A stretch of DNA of 64,000 bases from Compostimonas suwonensis (GCF_002797855.1 NZ_PGFB01000003.1:186001-250000), one strand, 5' to 3'. Shown: positions 8,790-16,831, counted from the first letter of the stretch. Translations and numbers: made by a program. The notes: generated by a model not told the origin, from the letters alone.

Positions 8790-9173
8790 ATGCCAACCGG
8801 CAAGGTCAAGTTCTACGACGACGAGAAGGGTTTTGGCTTCATCAGCTCCGATGACGGCCAAGAGGTCTTCCTGCACGCGTCGGCTCTGCCCGCGGGAACC
8901 CAGGGGATCAAGGCGGGCACCCGTCTCGAGTTCGGGGTCGCAGAGGGCAAGCGCGGCGCTCAGGCGCTGTCGGTGCGCGTTCTCGACGCACCCCCGAGCC
9001 TCGTCAAGATGTCTCGCAAGCCCGCTGACGACATGGCCGTCATCATCGAAGACCTCGTGAAGGTGCTCGATGGCCTCGGCACCAACCTGAAGCGCGGCCG
9101 CTACCCCGACAACGCCCACAGCCGCAAGATCGCCGCGCTTCTGCGCAAGGTCGCGGACGAGCTCGATGCCTGA
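8790..9173 (+). CDS. Cold-shock domain protein (long actinobacterial type)
   Basis: RNA/DNA-binding cold-shock protein, 127 residues. The cold-shock domain occupies residues 1-66 with RNP1 KGFGFIS and RNP2 EVFLHAS. The C-terminal extension of about 60 residues (DDMAVIIEDLVKVLDGL) is shared with the long actinobacterial CspB-like proteins and is absent from small CspA. A ribosome binding site AAAGAGG sits 8 bases ahead of the ATG. It overlaps the DUF3027 gene by 8 bases, so the two are coupled. Confidence 0.95.
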   Translation: MPTGKVKFYDDEKGFGFISSDDGQEVFLHASALPAGTQGIKAGTRLEFGVAEGKRGAQALSVRVLDAPPSLVKMSRKPADDMAVIIEDLVKVLDGLGTNLKRGRYPDNAHSRKIAALLRKVADELDA

Positions 9174-9834
9174 CGACGACGGCGCCGACAAGGCGCTCCT
9201 TCAGGCGGTGGATGTCGCCCGCGCGGCGCTGCTCGAGATCACCCCGGCCGCCACCGTCGGCGAGCCCATCGGCCACGTGGTCGAGGGGGAGCACGTGCTC
9301 TCCCTGCTCTTCGCCAACACCCAGCCGGGCTACCGCGGCTGGCACTGGACGGTGACGATCGCCCGCGTCGACGAGGAGTCGGCCCCGTCGGTGCTCGAGG
9401 TCGAGCTGTTGCCGGGTGAGGACGCCCTGCTCGCACCCGACTGGGTGCCGTGGTCGGAGCGTCTCGCCGACTACCAGGCCGAGCACGCTGCCGACGGCGA
9501 GGACGCCGCCGAGAGCGACGACGAGGAGTCGGAGGAGGGCGACGAGCTCGACGACGACGATGACGACGACTCGCTCGACGACGACGTGCTCGACGTGATC
9601 GAGGACGACGTGCTCGACGGGGTGCTCGACGACGCGGATGACGACGACTCGGACGATGACGAGTCGGATGACGACGACGAGTCGGACGAAGAAGACGAGT
9701 CGGACGAAGAAGACGACGAGTCCGATGACGACGACGAGTCCGATGACGACGACGAGTCCGATGACGACGACGAGTCCGATGACGACGACGAGTCCGACGA
9801 CCTCGACGAGGACGCGGACGAAGATGGTCGCTAG
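9166..9834 (+). CDS. DUF3027 domain protein with Asp-rich repetitive tail
   Basis: The DUF3027 domain occupies residues 1-110, with the family signature GYRGWHWTVTIARV followed by VELLPGEDALLAPDWVPWSERL. Function unknown; the gene follows csp in many Actinobacteria. From about residue 115 to the end (222) the protein is almost only Asp, Glu and Ser, built partly of 18-base units coding DESDDD. Relatives usually have a shorter, less regular linker followed by a DUF2945-like or zinc-ribbon-like tail; here that is replaced by the acidic tract. An acidic tail of this size could mimic nucleic acid or bind basic proteins, which is speculative. Confidence 0.88.
   Translation: MPDDDGADKALLQAVDVARAALLEITPAATVGEPIGHVVEGEHVLSLLFANTQPGYRGWHWTVTIARVDEESAPSVLEVELLPGEDALLAPDWVPWSERLADYQAEHAADGEDAAESDDEESEEGDELDDDDDDDSLDDDVLDVIEDDVLDGVLDDADDDDSDDDESDDDDESDEEDESDEEDDESDDDDESDDDDESDDDDESDDDDESDDLDEDADEDGR
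9640..9806 (+). repeat. 18-base in-frame tandem repeat (Asp/Ser)
   Basis: At least four consecutive near-identical copies of GAGTCCGATGACGACGAC at 9717-9795, preceded by degenerate versions (GAGTCGGACGAAGAAGAC). Confidence 0.85.
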
Positions 9835-9853
9835 GCCTCAGGCGGTTGTGCGG

Positions 9854-9882
9854 TTCCCTGAGCGGGTCGGTCGCTCAGGGAA
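9854..9882. terminator. Hairpin between convergent genes
   Basis: Perfect 11-base arms TTCCCTGAGCG and CGCTCAGGGAA flank a 7-base loop, between the DUF3027 gene (plus) and the DUF2530 gene (minus). There is no clear T tract, but the position and stability suit a bidirectional terminator. Direct repeats of ACCGGCTCAGGGAA follow. Confidence 0.6.
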
Positions 9883-9923
9883 CGACCGGCTCAGGGAATG
9901 ACCGGCTCAGTGAACGAGCAGTC

Positions 9924-10175
9924 TCAGCGGCCCGCTCGCGCCCGGCGGCGGTTGCGCACGGCGACGAGCAGGCCGACGAGGCCGATGCCCACGCCGATGC
10001 AGCACACCCACAGCCACCAGCCGCGGCCGGCGGCGTCGAGTGCGCCGAAGACGATGAGCATCACGGCGCCGGCCACGAGCCACAGGATCGTTCCGACCAG
10101 CAGCGGCCAGCGGTCATCCGTCTGAGCCGGCTCCGGGTCGGGCAGCCGTTCGCCGTCTTTCACCCACAGGCGCAT
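9924..10175 (-). CDS. DUF2530 membrane protein
   Basis: Protein of 83 residues starting MRLWVKDGERLPDPEP. Two hydrophobic helices are visible (WPLLVGTILWLVAGAVMLIV and WLWVCCIGVGIGLVGLLVAV) and the tail is basic (RNRRRARAGR). This matches the actinobacterial DUF2530 family. It lies 13 bases downstream of serC on the same strand and is likely in its operon. Function unknown. Confidence 0.85.
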   Translation of the reverse strand: MRLWVKDGERLPDPEPAQTDDRWPLLVGTILWLVAGAVMLIVFGALDAAGRGWWLWVCCIGVGIGLVGLLVAVRNRRRARAGR

Positions 10176-10188
10176 ACGCGAGCCCGCC

Positions 10189-11370
<1,182 letters not shown>

Positions 11371-11416
11371 TTAGAGAGTCGTGTCGGCGGGCGCGCAGAT
11401 GTTAAGGGAGGCCTCG

Positions 11417-12109
11417 ATGACTGATCTCATTGACACCACTGAGATGTATCTCCGCACCATCCTCGATCTCGAGGAGGAGAACATCGTTCCCCTGCGCGCG
11501 CGCATCTCGGAGCGGCTCGGCCACTCCGGCCCCACGGTCTCGCAGACCGTCGGGCGTATGGAGCGCGACGGCCTCGTCGTCGTCTCGGGCGACCGCCACC
11601 TCGAGCTCACCTCGTCCGGTCGCGCCAAGGCCGTGCACGTCATGCGCAAGCACCGCCTCGCGGAGCGGCTCCTGAGCGACGTCATCGGGCTCGAGTGGGA
11701 GTTCGTGCACGACGAAGCATGCCGCTGGGAGCATGTGATGAGCGAGCAGGTCGAGCGCAAGATCCTGCAGATCCTCGACCATCCCACCGAGAGTCCCTAC
11801 GGCAATCCGATCCCGGGTCTCGAAGAGCTCGGCGCGGAACCCGCCGTTTCTTTTATGACGGGGGTCGTCAACATCGTCGAGGTCGTCTCGGCAGCTGAGG
11901 GCCCCGTCACCGCCACCATCCGCCGGCTCGGCGAGCCGGTGCAGTTCGATCCCGAGCTGCTCGCGCAGCTTCGACAGTCCGGGGTCATGCCCGGCGCGGA
12001 GGCCGTCTTCTCGTCGGCCGGGTCGTACGTGCTCGTGCAGGTCGAGGGCTTCGGCGAGGGCCTGGAACTGCCGAGCGAGGTCGCCAGCCACATCTTCGTG
12101 GCGATCTGA
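11417..12109 (+). CDS. DtxR/IdeR-family metal-dependent repressor
   Basis: Iron- or manganese-responsive transcriptional repressor, 230 residues. The N-terminal helix-turn-helix covers about residues 25-65 (ISERLGHSGPTVSQTVGRM), followed by the dimerisation and metal-binding domain with the ligand-bearing segments HRLAERLLSDVIG and EACRWEHVMSEQVE. The C-terminal FeoA/SH3-like domain (about 150-230) is present, as in DtxR and IdeR. The start is set by AGGGAGGC 5 bases ahead of ATG 11417. The C-terminal ligand set favours IdeR (Fe) over MntR but does not prove it. Confidence 0.92.
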   Translation: MTDLIDTTEMYLRTILDLEEENIVPLRARISERLGHSGPTVSQTVGRMERDGLVVVSGDRHLELTSSGRAKAVHVMRKHRLAERLLSDVIGLEWEFVHDEACRWEHVMSEQVERKILQILDHPTESPYGNPIPGLEELGAEPAVSFMTGVVNIVEVVSAAEGPVTATIRRLGEPVQFDPELLAQLRQSGVMPGAEAVFSSAGSYVLVQVEGFGEGLELPSEVASHIFVAI

Positions 12110-12144
12110 CGACGTTTGACCAACTTTTTTTGCCCCCTTTTCTG

Positions 12145-12176
12145 AGGGGTAAAACCCCTGGAATCCGGGGGGTTCG
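12145..12176 (+). terminator. Possible terminator after the DtxR-family gene
   Basis: AGGGGT-AAA-ACCCCT (12145-12159) can form a tight hairpin, and ACCCC can alternatively pair with GGGGT near 12167-12173. A run of seven T lies upstream rather than downstream, so termination is uncertain. Confidence 0.35.
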
Positions 12177-12186
12177 AGGGCTCACA

Positions 12187-12250
12187 CCGTTATCAATTCG
12201 TTAGAAATGCGACGAATGGATGTGACAAAGGCCGGTCGGACCCGTATTCT
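12187..12250 (+). promoter_or_regulatory. Promoter and 11-base-phased direct repeats of the NlpC/P60 gene
   Basis: The -35 GTGACA (12222-12227) and -10 TATTCT (12245-12250) are separated by 17 bases. Upstream, CGTTAT (12188) and CGTTAG (12199) repeat at an 11-base period. OmpR-family regulators such as MtrA bind direct repeats with this phasing, and MtrA controls cell-wall hydrolases in Actinobacteria. The same block recurs ahead of the CHAP gene at 13347-13409. Confidence 0.65.
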
Positions 12251-12255
12251 CGAAC

Positions 12256-12391
12256 ACGCCCATGAGCCAGAAGCCGGTTCGGGGGCCCCGGTCAAGACGT
12301 CCCAACGCTCGTCTCTTGCCCGCGGAAACTTGCAATCGCAGCAGTGACGAGGCAACTACCTAGTGTTGTTAGGGCGCCGGAGGTTACAACT
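12256..12391 (+). promoter_or_regulatory. Conserved 5' leader RNA of the NlpC/P60 gene
   Basis: The leader of about 135 bases contains CAGAAGCCGGTTCG (12268), GTCAAGACGTCCC (12291) and a CTCGTC...GACGAG stem (12308-12313 with 12346-12351), and ends in GCCGGAGGTT just ahead of the TTG start. The first two elements sit at the same distance from the -10 box (offset 1 base) as in the CHAP leader. The ydaO (c-di-AMP) riboswitch, known to precede such genes in Actinobacteria, was considered, but its GGGGACCC and CAGCTAACC signatures are not visible. Confidence 0.55.
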
Positions 12392-13282
12392 TTGGCCAAC
12401 TTAGGTGAGAACAGCTCTTTCGAGAGCCATGATCCGAAACACACGCAACACAGACCCGGAAAAGACGTCAGCAGGCCGTCCAGCCGCCGTGAGCTCGCCG
12501 TACCGAGCACAGCGCCGCAGGGCCGCCCCGTGGCCGCCAAGCCCCCGACCCGCAAGCCGCAGCCGTCGAAGAAGAAGGCCGGCGTTCTCAGCGTCGCCGT
12601 CATGGCCCTCATCGTCCCGGGCCTCTTCGCGACCGTCGCACTGCCGGCCTACGCCTTCGACCCGGCCGGCGGCGACGCCCAATTCGGCACCTCTGCTGTC
12701 GACGGGCTCAAGAAGACCGACGCGCAGTCGATGACCGTCGACGAGGCGGCCACCGCCACCACGGTCACGCGCGAGAGCTACACCGCGACCACGCAGGAAG
12801 AGCTCGACGCTCAGAAGGCCGCAGCGGAAGCGGCCGCTGCGGCGGAGGAAGCCGAGAAGCAGCGCCAGGCGAACGCCGCGTCGTTCTCCTCTTTCTCCGG
12901 CCCCACCGCATCCGACCTCCTCGCCGCCCCGCCGTACCCGAGCTACAGCCTCGAGCAGCTCTACAACGTGGCGCTCAGCTACCAGGGCGTTCCCTACGTC
13001 TACGGCGGCGCGACACCGGCCGGCTTCGACTGCTCCGGCTTCACGCAGTACGTCTTCGCCCAGTTCGGCATCGGCATGGCGCACTCCTCCAACGCGCAGG
13101 GCGCGATGGGAACTCGCATCTCCGAAGCGGATGCCGTGCCCGGCGACCTCGTCGTCATGCCCGGCCACATCGGCTTCTACGCCGGCAACGGCAACATCCT
13201 GCACGCGCCCTACGAGGGCACCGTTGTGCGCATCCAGCCCATCTGGACGAGCGACTACTACATCGTGCGAATCGGCATCTGA
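12392..13282 (+). CDS. Secreted or membrane-anchored NlpC/P60 peptidoglycan endopeptidase
   Basis: Predicted D-glutamyl-diamino acid endopeptidase of cell-wall peptide stems, 296 residues. The TTG at 12392 is chosen because GGAGG (12379-12383) precedes it by 8 bases. Order: a basic Pro/Lys-rich cytoplasmic leader (1-60), a hydrophobic segment (about 63-88, VMALIVPGLFATVALPAYA), a stem with VTRESYTATTQEELDA and an Ala/Glu coiled-coil-like run (125-165), and the NlpC/P60 domain (about 185-296). The catalytic set is Cys214 (DCSGF), His259 (PGHIG) and His271 (LHAP), complete. ALPAYA-F could be a signal peptidase site. Paralogous over its first half to the next gene. Confidence 0.93.
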   Translation: MANLGENSSFESHDPKHTQHRPGKDVSRPSSRRELAVPSTAPQGRPVAAKPPTRKPQPSKKKAGVLSVAVMALIVPGLFATVALPAYAFDPAGGDAQFGTSAVDGLKKTDAQSMTVDEAATATTVTRESYTATTQEELDAQKAAAEAAAAAEEAEKQRQANAASFSSFSGPTASDLLAAPPYPSYSLEQLYNVALSYQGVPYVYGGATPAGFDCSGFTQYVFAQFGIGMAHSSNAQGAMGTRISEADAVPGDLVVMPGHIGFYAGNGNILHAPYEGTVVRIQPIWTSDYYIVRIGI

Positions 13283-13305
13283 CCGGCATCCTCCACCGGT
13301 GTGCG

Positions 13306-13340
13306 AACGGCGCTCGACCTGCGGGTCGGGCGCCGTTTCT
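13306..13340 (+). terminator. Intrinsic terminator after the NlpC/P60 gene
   Basis: AACGGCGC pairs with GCGCCGTT, an inner CGACC/GGTCG pair extends the stem, and TTTCT follows. Confidence 0.8.
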
Positions 13341-13346
13341 CATGCC

Positions 13347-13409
13347 CCGTTATGAATGTGTTACAAACTCGTTCCAGAACGTGACAAACGCCGTCCAGTT
13401 CCATAGTCT
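13347..13409 (+). promoter_or_regulatory. Promoter and 11-base-phased direct repeats of the CHAP gene
   Basis: The -35 GTGACA (13381-13386) and -10 TAGTCT (13404-13409) have 17-base spacing. CGTTAT (13348), TGTTAC (13359) and CGTTCC (13370) recur every 11 bases, ending at GTGACA (13381). This is the same arrangement as ahead of the NlpC/P60 gene and looks like a tandem MtrA-type site overlapping the promoter. Confidence 0.65.
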
Positions 13410-13415
13410 CTATGG

Positions 13416-13574
13416 TGTCCTTCCGACCAGAAGCCGGTCGAAGGGCACGGGTTGAGATGTCCCCCCGCTTTCCGTCTCGTCAACCCGTACGGTGCGCACG
13501 GTCCATGACGACGCGACGCGTGTGCCTGACATACGGAGGGTCGGGTCATCCGATCGGGGCCGGAGGTTGTATAC
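13416..13574 (+). promoter_or_regulatory. Conserved 5' leader RNA of the CHAP gene
   Basis: Contains CAGAAGCCGGTCG (13428), GTTGAGATGTCCC (13451) and a stem TCGTCA (13477-13482) with TGACGA (13506-13511), and ends in GCCGGAGGTT 8 bases ahead of GTG. Element order and spacing match the NlpC/P60 leader although the intervening sequence differs, which suggests selection on the RNA. Confidence 0.55.
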
Positions 13575-14819
13575 GTGACCGCTTCGAGCGAATCGGGTGA
13601 AACCGAACAGCCGCTGAGCGCGTCAGACGACCACATCACACCTCCCGTGTACTCCTCCCGCCGCGAACGGCGTCTCGCCGAGAGGGCCGGGGTTCGGGCT
13701 CCCGCTGGTTTGAGTGTTCCCGCTGCCGCGTCGCCGATCGAGCGGATGCCGGCCGCCGCGAGCGAGACGGCCGTGACTGTTCCTCCCGCCGAGGCCGCCC
13801 CCGCCGCGGTTTCGCGCAGAGACGCCGTGGCTGCCGAGCGCGCGGCCGTCGTCCCCGTCACCACGGCCGTCGTGCCTGTCGTCGCGTTCCCGGTCGAGCG
13901 CACCGCCGCTCCCGCCTACCTCGCTCCCGCCGCCGATGCGGCTCCCGTGTATCTCGTCGCGTCCACGTCGGTGTCCGCTGCTTCCGCGGCTCCGGTCGTG
14001 AGGGCATCTGCCCCTTCAGTCGCTCCCGCCGCTCCCGCGGCCGAGAAGGCCCTGCCGTCCGGCTCGCCGAAGACCGTGCCCGATCACAAGCGCAAAGCCG
14101 GATGGCTCAACATCGCGATCGTGGTGGCCGTCGTGCCGGGGCTCTTCGCGACGTTCGCCCTGCCCGCCTACGCGTTCGCACCCGACGGCGAGTCGGGGTT
14201 CACGACATCCGCTCTCGACGGCTTCAAGGATTCGAGCGCCCAATCGGTGACGGTCGCGGCATCCGCCGACGCGGTCATCACGCGCGAGAGCTACACCGCG
14301 ACCAGCCAGGAGGAGCTCGACGCCGCCAAGGTCGAGGCCGCCGAGGAGGCCGCGCGGCAGTCGCGCATCGCCTCGTACGTGGCGGGCGCCGTGACGGGGG
14401 TGCGGGCCGAGGGCGACGACTACCCGTGGGCGTTCGAGCTCCCCGACTCGGCGGGCGGCGGGCTCTCCCCGCTCGGCTACTACTTCCGCGAGTGCGTGGA
14501 CTTCGTGGCCTGGCGCCTGAACCGCGACGCCGGCTCGCTCACGCCTCCCTACAAGTTCGTCTGGTCGAACCTCACCCCCAGCGGCGGCAGCGCCTACAAC
14601 TGGGCGAACGCCTGGCAGCAGGCCGGCCGGATGACGGGTTCCACTCCGGTGCCGGGCTCGGTCGCGTGGTTCAACGGCAACCATGTCGCCTACGTGCAGA
14701 AGGTGAGCGAGGACGGCCAGCAGGTCACCCTCGAGGAGTACAACTGGGGCAACGACCACGCGTACCACACGCGCACGGTGGAGGCGTCATCCGTACCCCT
14801 CTATCTGTACGCGCCCTAA
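13575..14819 (+). CDS. Secreted or anchored CHAP-domain peptidoglycan hydrolase
   Basis: Predicted cell-wall amidase or endopeptidase, 414 residues, GTG start with GGAGG 8 bases upstream. A long Ala/Pro/Val-rich cytoplasmic region (1-170) precedes a hydrophobic segment (about 176-200, VVPGLFATFALPAYAFA) and a stem (VITRESYTATSQEELDAAK), both nearly identical to the upstream gene. The CHAP domain (about 285-414) has catalytic Cys307 (RECVDFVAW), His370 (NGNHVAYV) and the conserved EYNWG near the end. The Ala/Pro-rich region is longer than in the paralog. Shared promoter and leader architecture implies co-regulation with the NlpC/P60 gene. Confidence 0.92.
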   Translation: MTASSESGETEQPLSASDDHITPPVYSSRRERRLAERAGVRAPAGLSVPAAASPIERMPAAASETAVTVPPAEAAPAAVSRRDAVAAERAAVVPVTTAVVPVVAFPVERTAAPAYLAPAADAAPVYLVASTSVSAASAAPVVRASAPSVAPAAPAAEKALPSGSPKTVPDHKRKAGWLNIAIVVAVVPGLFATFALPAYAFAPDGESGFTTSALDGFKDSSAQSVTVAASADAVITRESYTATSQEELDAAKVEAAEEAARQSRIASYVAGAVTGVRAEGDDYPWAFELPDSAGGGLSPLGYYFRECVDFVAWRLNRDAGSLTPPYKFVWSNLTPSGGSAYNWANAWQQAGRMTGSTPVPGSVAWFNGNHVAYVQKVSEDGQQVTLEEYNWGNDHAYHTRTVEASSVPLYLYAP

Positions 14820-14979
14820 GGGCCTGCTGAGCCTTCACCGGGTGCCCGGGTGCCTTCTGCCCTGATTTCGCGTGAATTCTGTGTAAACGGGATCGGTCGC
14901 GGCGTGCCCCGACTTCGTAGATCGGCCGGAGTGGGTTAGCCTGATGCCCTGAACACCGTGAGAGATCCCGGGAGAGCCA

Positions 14980-15111
14980 ATGGTCGAGCTTCGTAGCATC
15001 CACACCTCGGACGCGCGCGGCTTTGTGCAGTCGAAACTGCACTGGCACCTGCGGCACAGCAGTCGAACGATACTCGACCATTGTCTGGTCGTGAAGAGCG
15101 CCGTCATCTGA
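14980..15111 (+). CDS. Possible 43-residue leader peptide inside the structured RNA
   Basis: An open frame from ATG 14980 to TGA 15109-15111 starts MVELRSIHTSDARG and ends VVKSAVI. GGGAGAG lies just ahead (14970-14976). The start codon sits in one arm of the long-range stem, and the stop lies in the loop of the terminator hairpin. This placement is typical of translated attenuators, but coding is unproven: composition is not clearly protein-like and no homolog is known to me. Confidence 0.3.
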   Translation: MVELRSIHTSDARGFVQSKLHWHLRHSSRTILDHCLVVKSAVI

Positions 15112-15127
15112 CGGTGCTCTTTTTTGT
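15097..15127 (+). terminator. Intrinsic terminator of the structured RNA
   Basis: GAGCGCCGTC and GACGGTGCTC form a hairpin with a short ATCT loop, followed by TTTTTTGTTT. Confidence 0.9.
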
Positions 15128-15142
15128 TTAATTGCTCGTCCC

Positions 15143-15172
15143 TTGATCGGTGGTCTACCGACAGTCGAATAT
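15143..15172 (+). promoter_or_regulatory. Candidate promoter and palindrome ahead of the HNH gene
   Basis: TTGATC (15143) and GAATAT (15167) are spaced 18 bases apart. TCGGT-GGTCT-ACCGA forms an inverted repeat within the spacer. Confidence 0.4.
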
Positions 15173-15207
15173 CTGGAAGCCGTCCAGAACGTTTCGTGGG
15201 AGACAAC

Positions 15208-15711
15208 ATGCGCACATTGGTCCTCAACGCCGGGTACGAGCCGCTCGCCGTCGTGTCGTTCAAGAGAGCCCTGGTTCTCGTGATGAATAGGAAGGCGTCG
15301 ATCGTCGAGATCGACGCCGGACACCCGGTCTGGGGCTCCTCGGGCGCGTACGAGCGGCCGTCGGTGATCATCCTCACCCGCTACGTGCGCCTGCCGCACG
15401 GCCGCAACGTGCCGATCAGCCGCCGCGGCGTCCTCCGCCGCGACGACCACCGCTGCGGCTACTGCGGCAAGGCGGCCTCGACCATCGACCACATCCAGCC
15501 CCGCTCCCGCGGCGGCAAGGACACGTGGGAGAACCTGGTCGCCTGCTGCCTGCGCTGCAACAACATCAAGAGCGACCACACCCCCGCCGAGATGGGCTGG
15601 TCGCTGCGCTTCGAACCCCGGATGCCGCACGGCACCAACTGGGTCGTGCGCGGCGTCGAGCGGCCCCTCCCGCAGTGGAGCGAGTACCTCGCGACGGCTG
15701 TCGCGGCGTAG
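15208..15711 (+). CDS. HNH endonuclease family protein
   Basis: Protein of 167 residues. The C-terminal HNH domain has zinc-type cysteine pairs CGYC (about residues 89-92) and CLRCN (about 115-119) around IDHIQPRSRGGKDTWENLV (His, Asn core). The N-terminal half starts MRTLVLNAGYEPLAVVSFKRAL, the hallmark of a small HNH family common in Actinobacteria. The start ATG 15208 has GTGGGAG 5-9 bases upstream; the frame is open further upstream but starts there lack the family N-terminus. Its role (restriction, repair or mobile-intron relict) is unknown. Confidence 0.88.
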   Translation: MRTLVLNAGYEPLAVVSFKRALVLVMNRKASIVEIDAGHPVWGSSGAYERPSVIILTRYVRLPHGRNVPISRRGVLRRDDHRCGYCGKAASTIDHIQPRSRGGKDTWENLVACCLRCNNIKSDHTPAEMGWSLRFEPRMPHGTNWVVRGVERPLPQWSEYLATAVAA

Positions 15712-15845
15712 GGGAGTGCGGGGTCGTCGTACCTATTCCCTGCCAAGCCTCTCGCTCGCGAATCCGCAGGAGGTGCGCCAAACCTCGCCGTTTCGCGCAC
15801 CTACTGCGGGCTCGCGCCCCCCTCTCCGCTAAACTTGTGCAGTCC

Positions 15846-15916
15846 GCCTCTGTAGCTCAGTGGAAGAGCAATTCCGTCCTAAGGAAATGGCCGGGGGTTC
15901 GAATCCCTCCAGGGGC
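15846..15916 (+). tRNA. tRNA-Arg (anticodon CCT)
   Basis: The cloverleaf is complete: acceptor GCCTCTG/CAGGGGC, D stem GCTC/GAGC, anticodon stem ATTCC/GGAAA with loop GTCCTAA (anticodon CCT, reads AGG), and T arm GGGGG-TTCGAAT-CCCTC with one G-T pair. CCA is not encoded. The truncated MFS gene begins about 120 bases downstream, so this tRNA may mark a past integration or deletion point. Confidence 0.93.
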
Positions 15917-16039
15917 ACTTCTGTGTGAGCAGCGGAAGGATCTGGAACGACCGTTGCGCCGGCTGTGTCGGTGCTCTGCGTATTTCGGTTGGATCCTCGG
16001 TGATCGATTGCGAATATATCTCCATCGCTGAGATGCAAC

Positions 16040-16792
16040 ATGAGGCTGAGCCTCGGGACTCGGCGATCCCTTCTGCACGTGGCAGTACGACCTGCGCCCC
16101 TGTTCGCGGTCGCCGTGCTCGTCGGCGGACCGCTCGCCGCCGTGATCGCGGGGGAGCGCTCGAGTCGCGACCGACCGAGGGAGAGGTTCTCGGCATCCAT
16201 GCTGCTCTCGAACTTCTCGTTCCCGCGCAAGCAGTCCCGCGACTTCCACTTCGCGCTCAGCGGCAAGCTGCTGTTCGTCGTCGGCTACTACTCGGTGACG
16301 GGGTACCAGCTCTACATCCTGACCGACTACATGAAGCTCGACCTCGCGGAGGCGGGAGCGCTCATCGGCACCATCGGCCTGGGCACCTCGCTCGTCTTCG
16401 GCTTCCTCGCCGGCCCGATCAGCGACCGGATCGGCCGGAGGAAGGTGCTCGTGATCGGCTCGGCGATCCTCGTCGCCGTCGCGACGCTCCTGCCCTTCGT
16501 GTTCCCCTATCCGTGGGCGATGCTGCTCTTCGCCCTACTCGGAGGCATCGGCAACGGTGTCTACAACTCTGTCGACCAGGCGCTCAACACCGAGGTGCTG
16601 CCCTCGCCGGACACGGCGGCGAAGGATCTCGGCATCCTCAACCTGGCCAACACGGGCGGCCAGATCATCGGCCCGGGCGTGACCTCCGGGATCGTCGGTC
16701 TGACGGGCGGCTACGGCGTGGTCTTCGTCGCGGCCGCCGGTGTGCTCGTGGTCGCGGCGTTCCTCATCGCGCCCATCAGATCCGTGCGCTGA
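16040..16792 (+). pseudogene. C-terminal half of an MFS transporter (5'-truncated)
   Basis: The 250-residue frame has only about six membrane segments and corresponds to the end of the first half plus the second half of a roughly 420-residue major facilitator. The inter-domain loop (GERSSRDRPRERFS), the paired charged motif DRIGRRKV and the last helices are intact, but the N-terminal six-helix bundle is absent. The first 15 codons (MRLSLGTRRSLLHVAV) do not look like a transporter start. Lying next to the tRNA-Arg 3' end, it is best read as a remnant left by a deletion or element excision. A half-transporter acting as a homodimer is possible but unlikely. Confidence 0.75.
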
Positions 16793-16800
16793 GGCCGCCG

Positions 16801-16831
16801 CCGCGCCGCGCGGTTCGAACGCGCGGCGCGG
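16801..16831 (+). terminator. GC-rich hairpin after the truncated MFS gene
   Basis: Perfect 11-base arms CCGCGCCGCGC and GCGCGGCGCGG around a 9-base loop. No T tract follows. Confidence 0.55.

Larger units (their letters stand above)
14914..15127 (+). ncRNA. Structured, intrinsically terminated RNA (candidate novel sRNA or attenuator)
   Basis: A possible promoter (TTCGTA at 14914 and TAGCCT at 14937, 17-base spacing) precedes a region with strong base pairing. AATGGTCGAG (14979-14988) is a perfect complement of CTCGACCATT (15073-15082). Inside lies GTGCAGT-CGAA-ACTGCAC (15025-15042). The CTCGACCA strand can instead pair with TGGTCG (15086-15091) or with GTCGA (about 15063). A terminator (GAGCGCCGTC...GACGGTGCTC then six T) ends at about 15122. 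No match to tmRNA, RNase P, SRP, 6S or ydaO signatures was recognised. The downstream HNH gene starts 80 bases after the terminator. Confidence 0.6.

Noticed and set aside
8563-8796. Longer N-terminus for the small membrane protein at 8272-8562
   Set aside because: The upstream in-frame codons come from a 12-base tandem repeat and give a low-complexity AGRA-like sequence without a plausible start signal.
12256-12391. Standard ydaO (c-di-AMP) riboswitch
   Set aside because: The gene context fits, but the conserved GGGGACCC and CAGCTAACC elements are not visible. A covariance-model scan is still warranted.
16040-16792. An intact small transporter
   Set aside because: Only the second half of the MFS fold is present, so a remnant is more likely.
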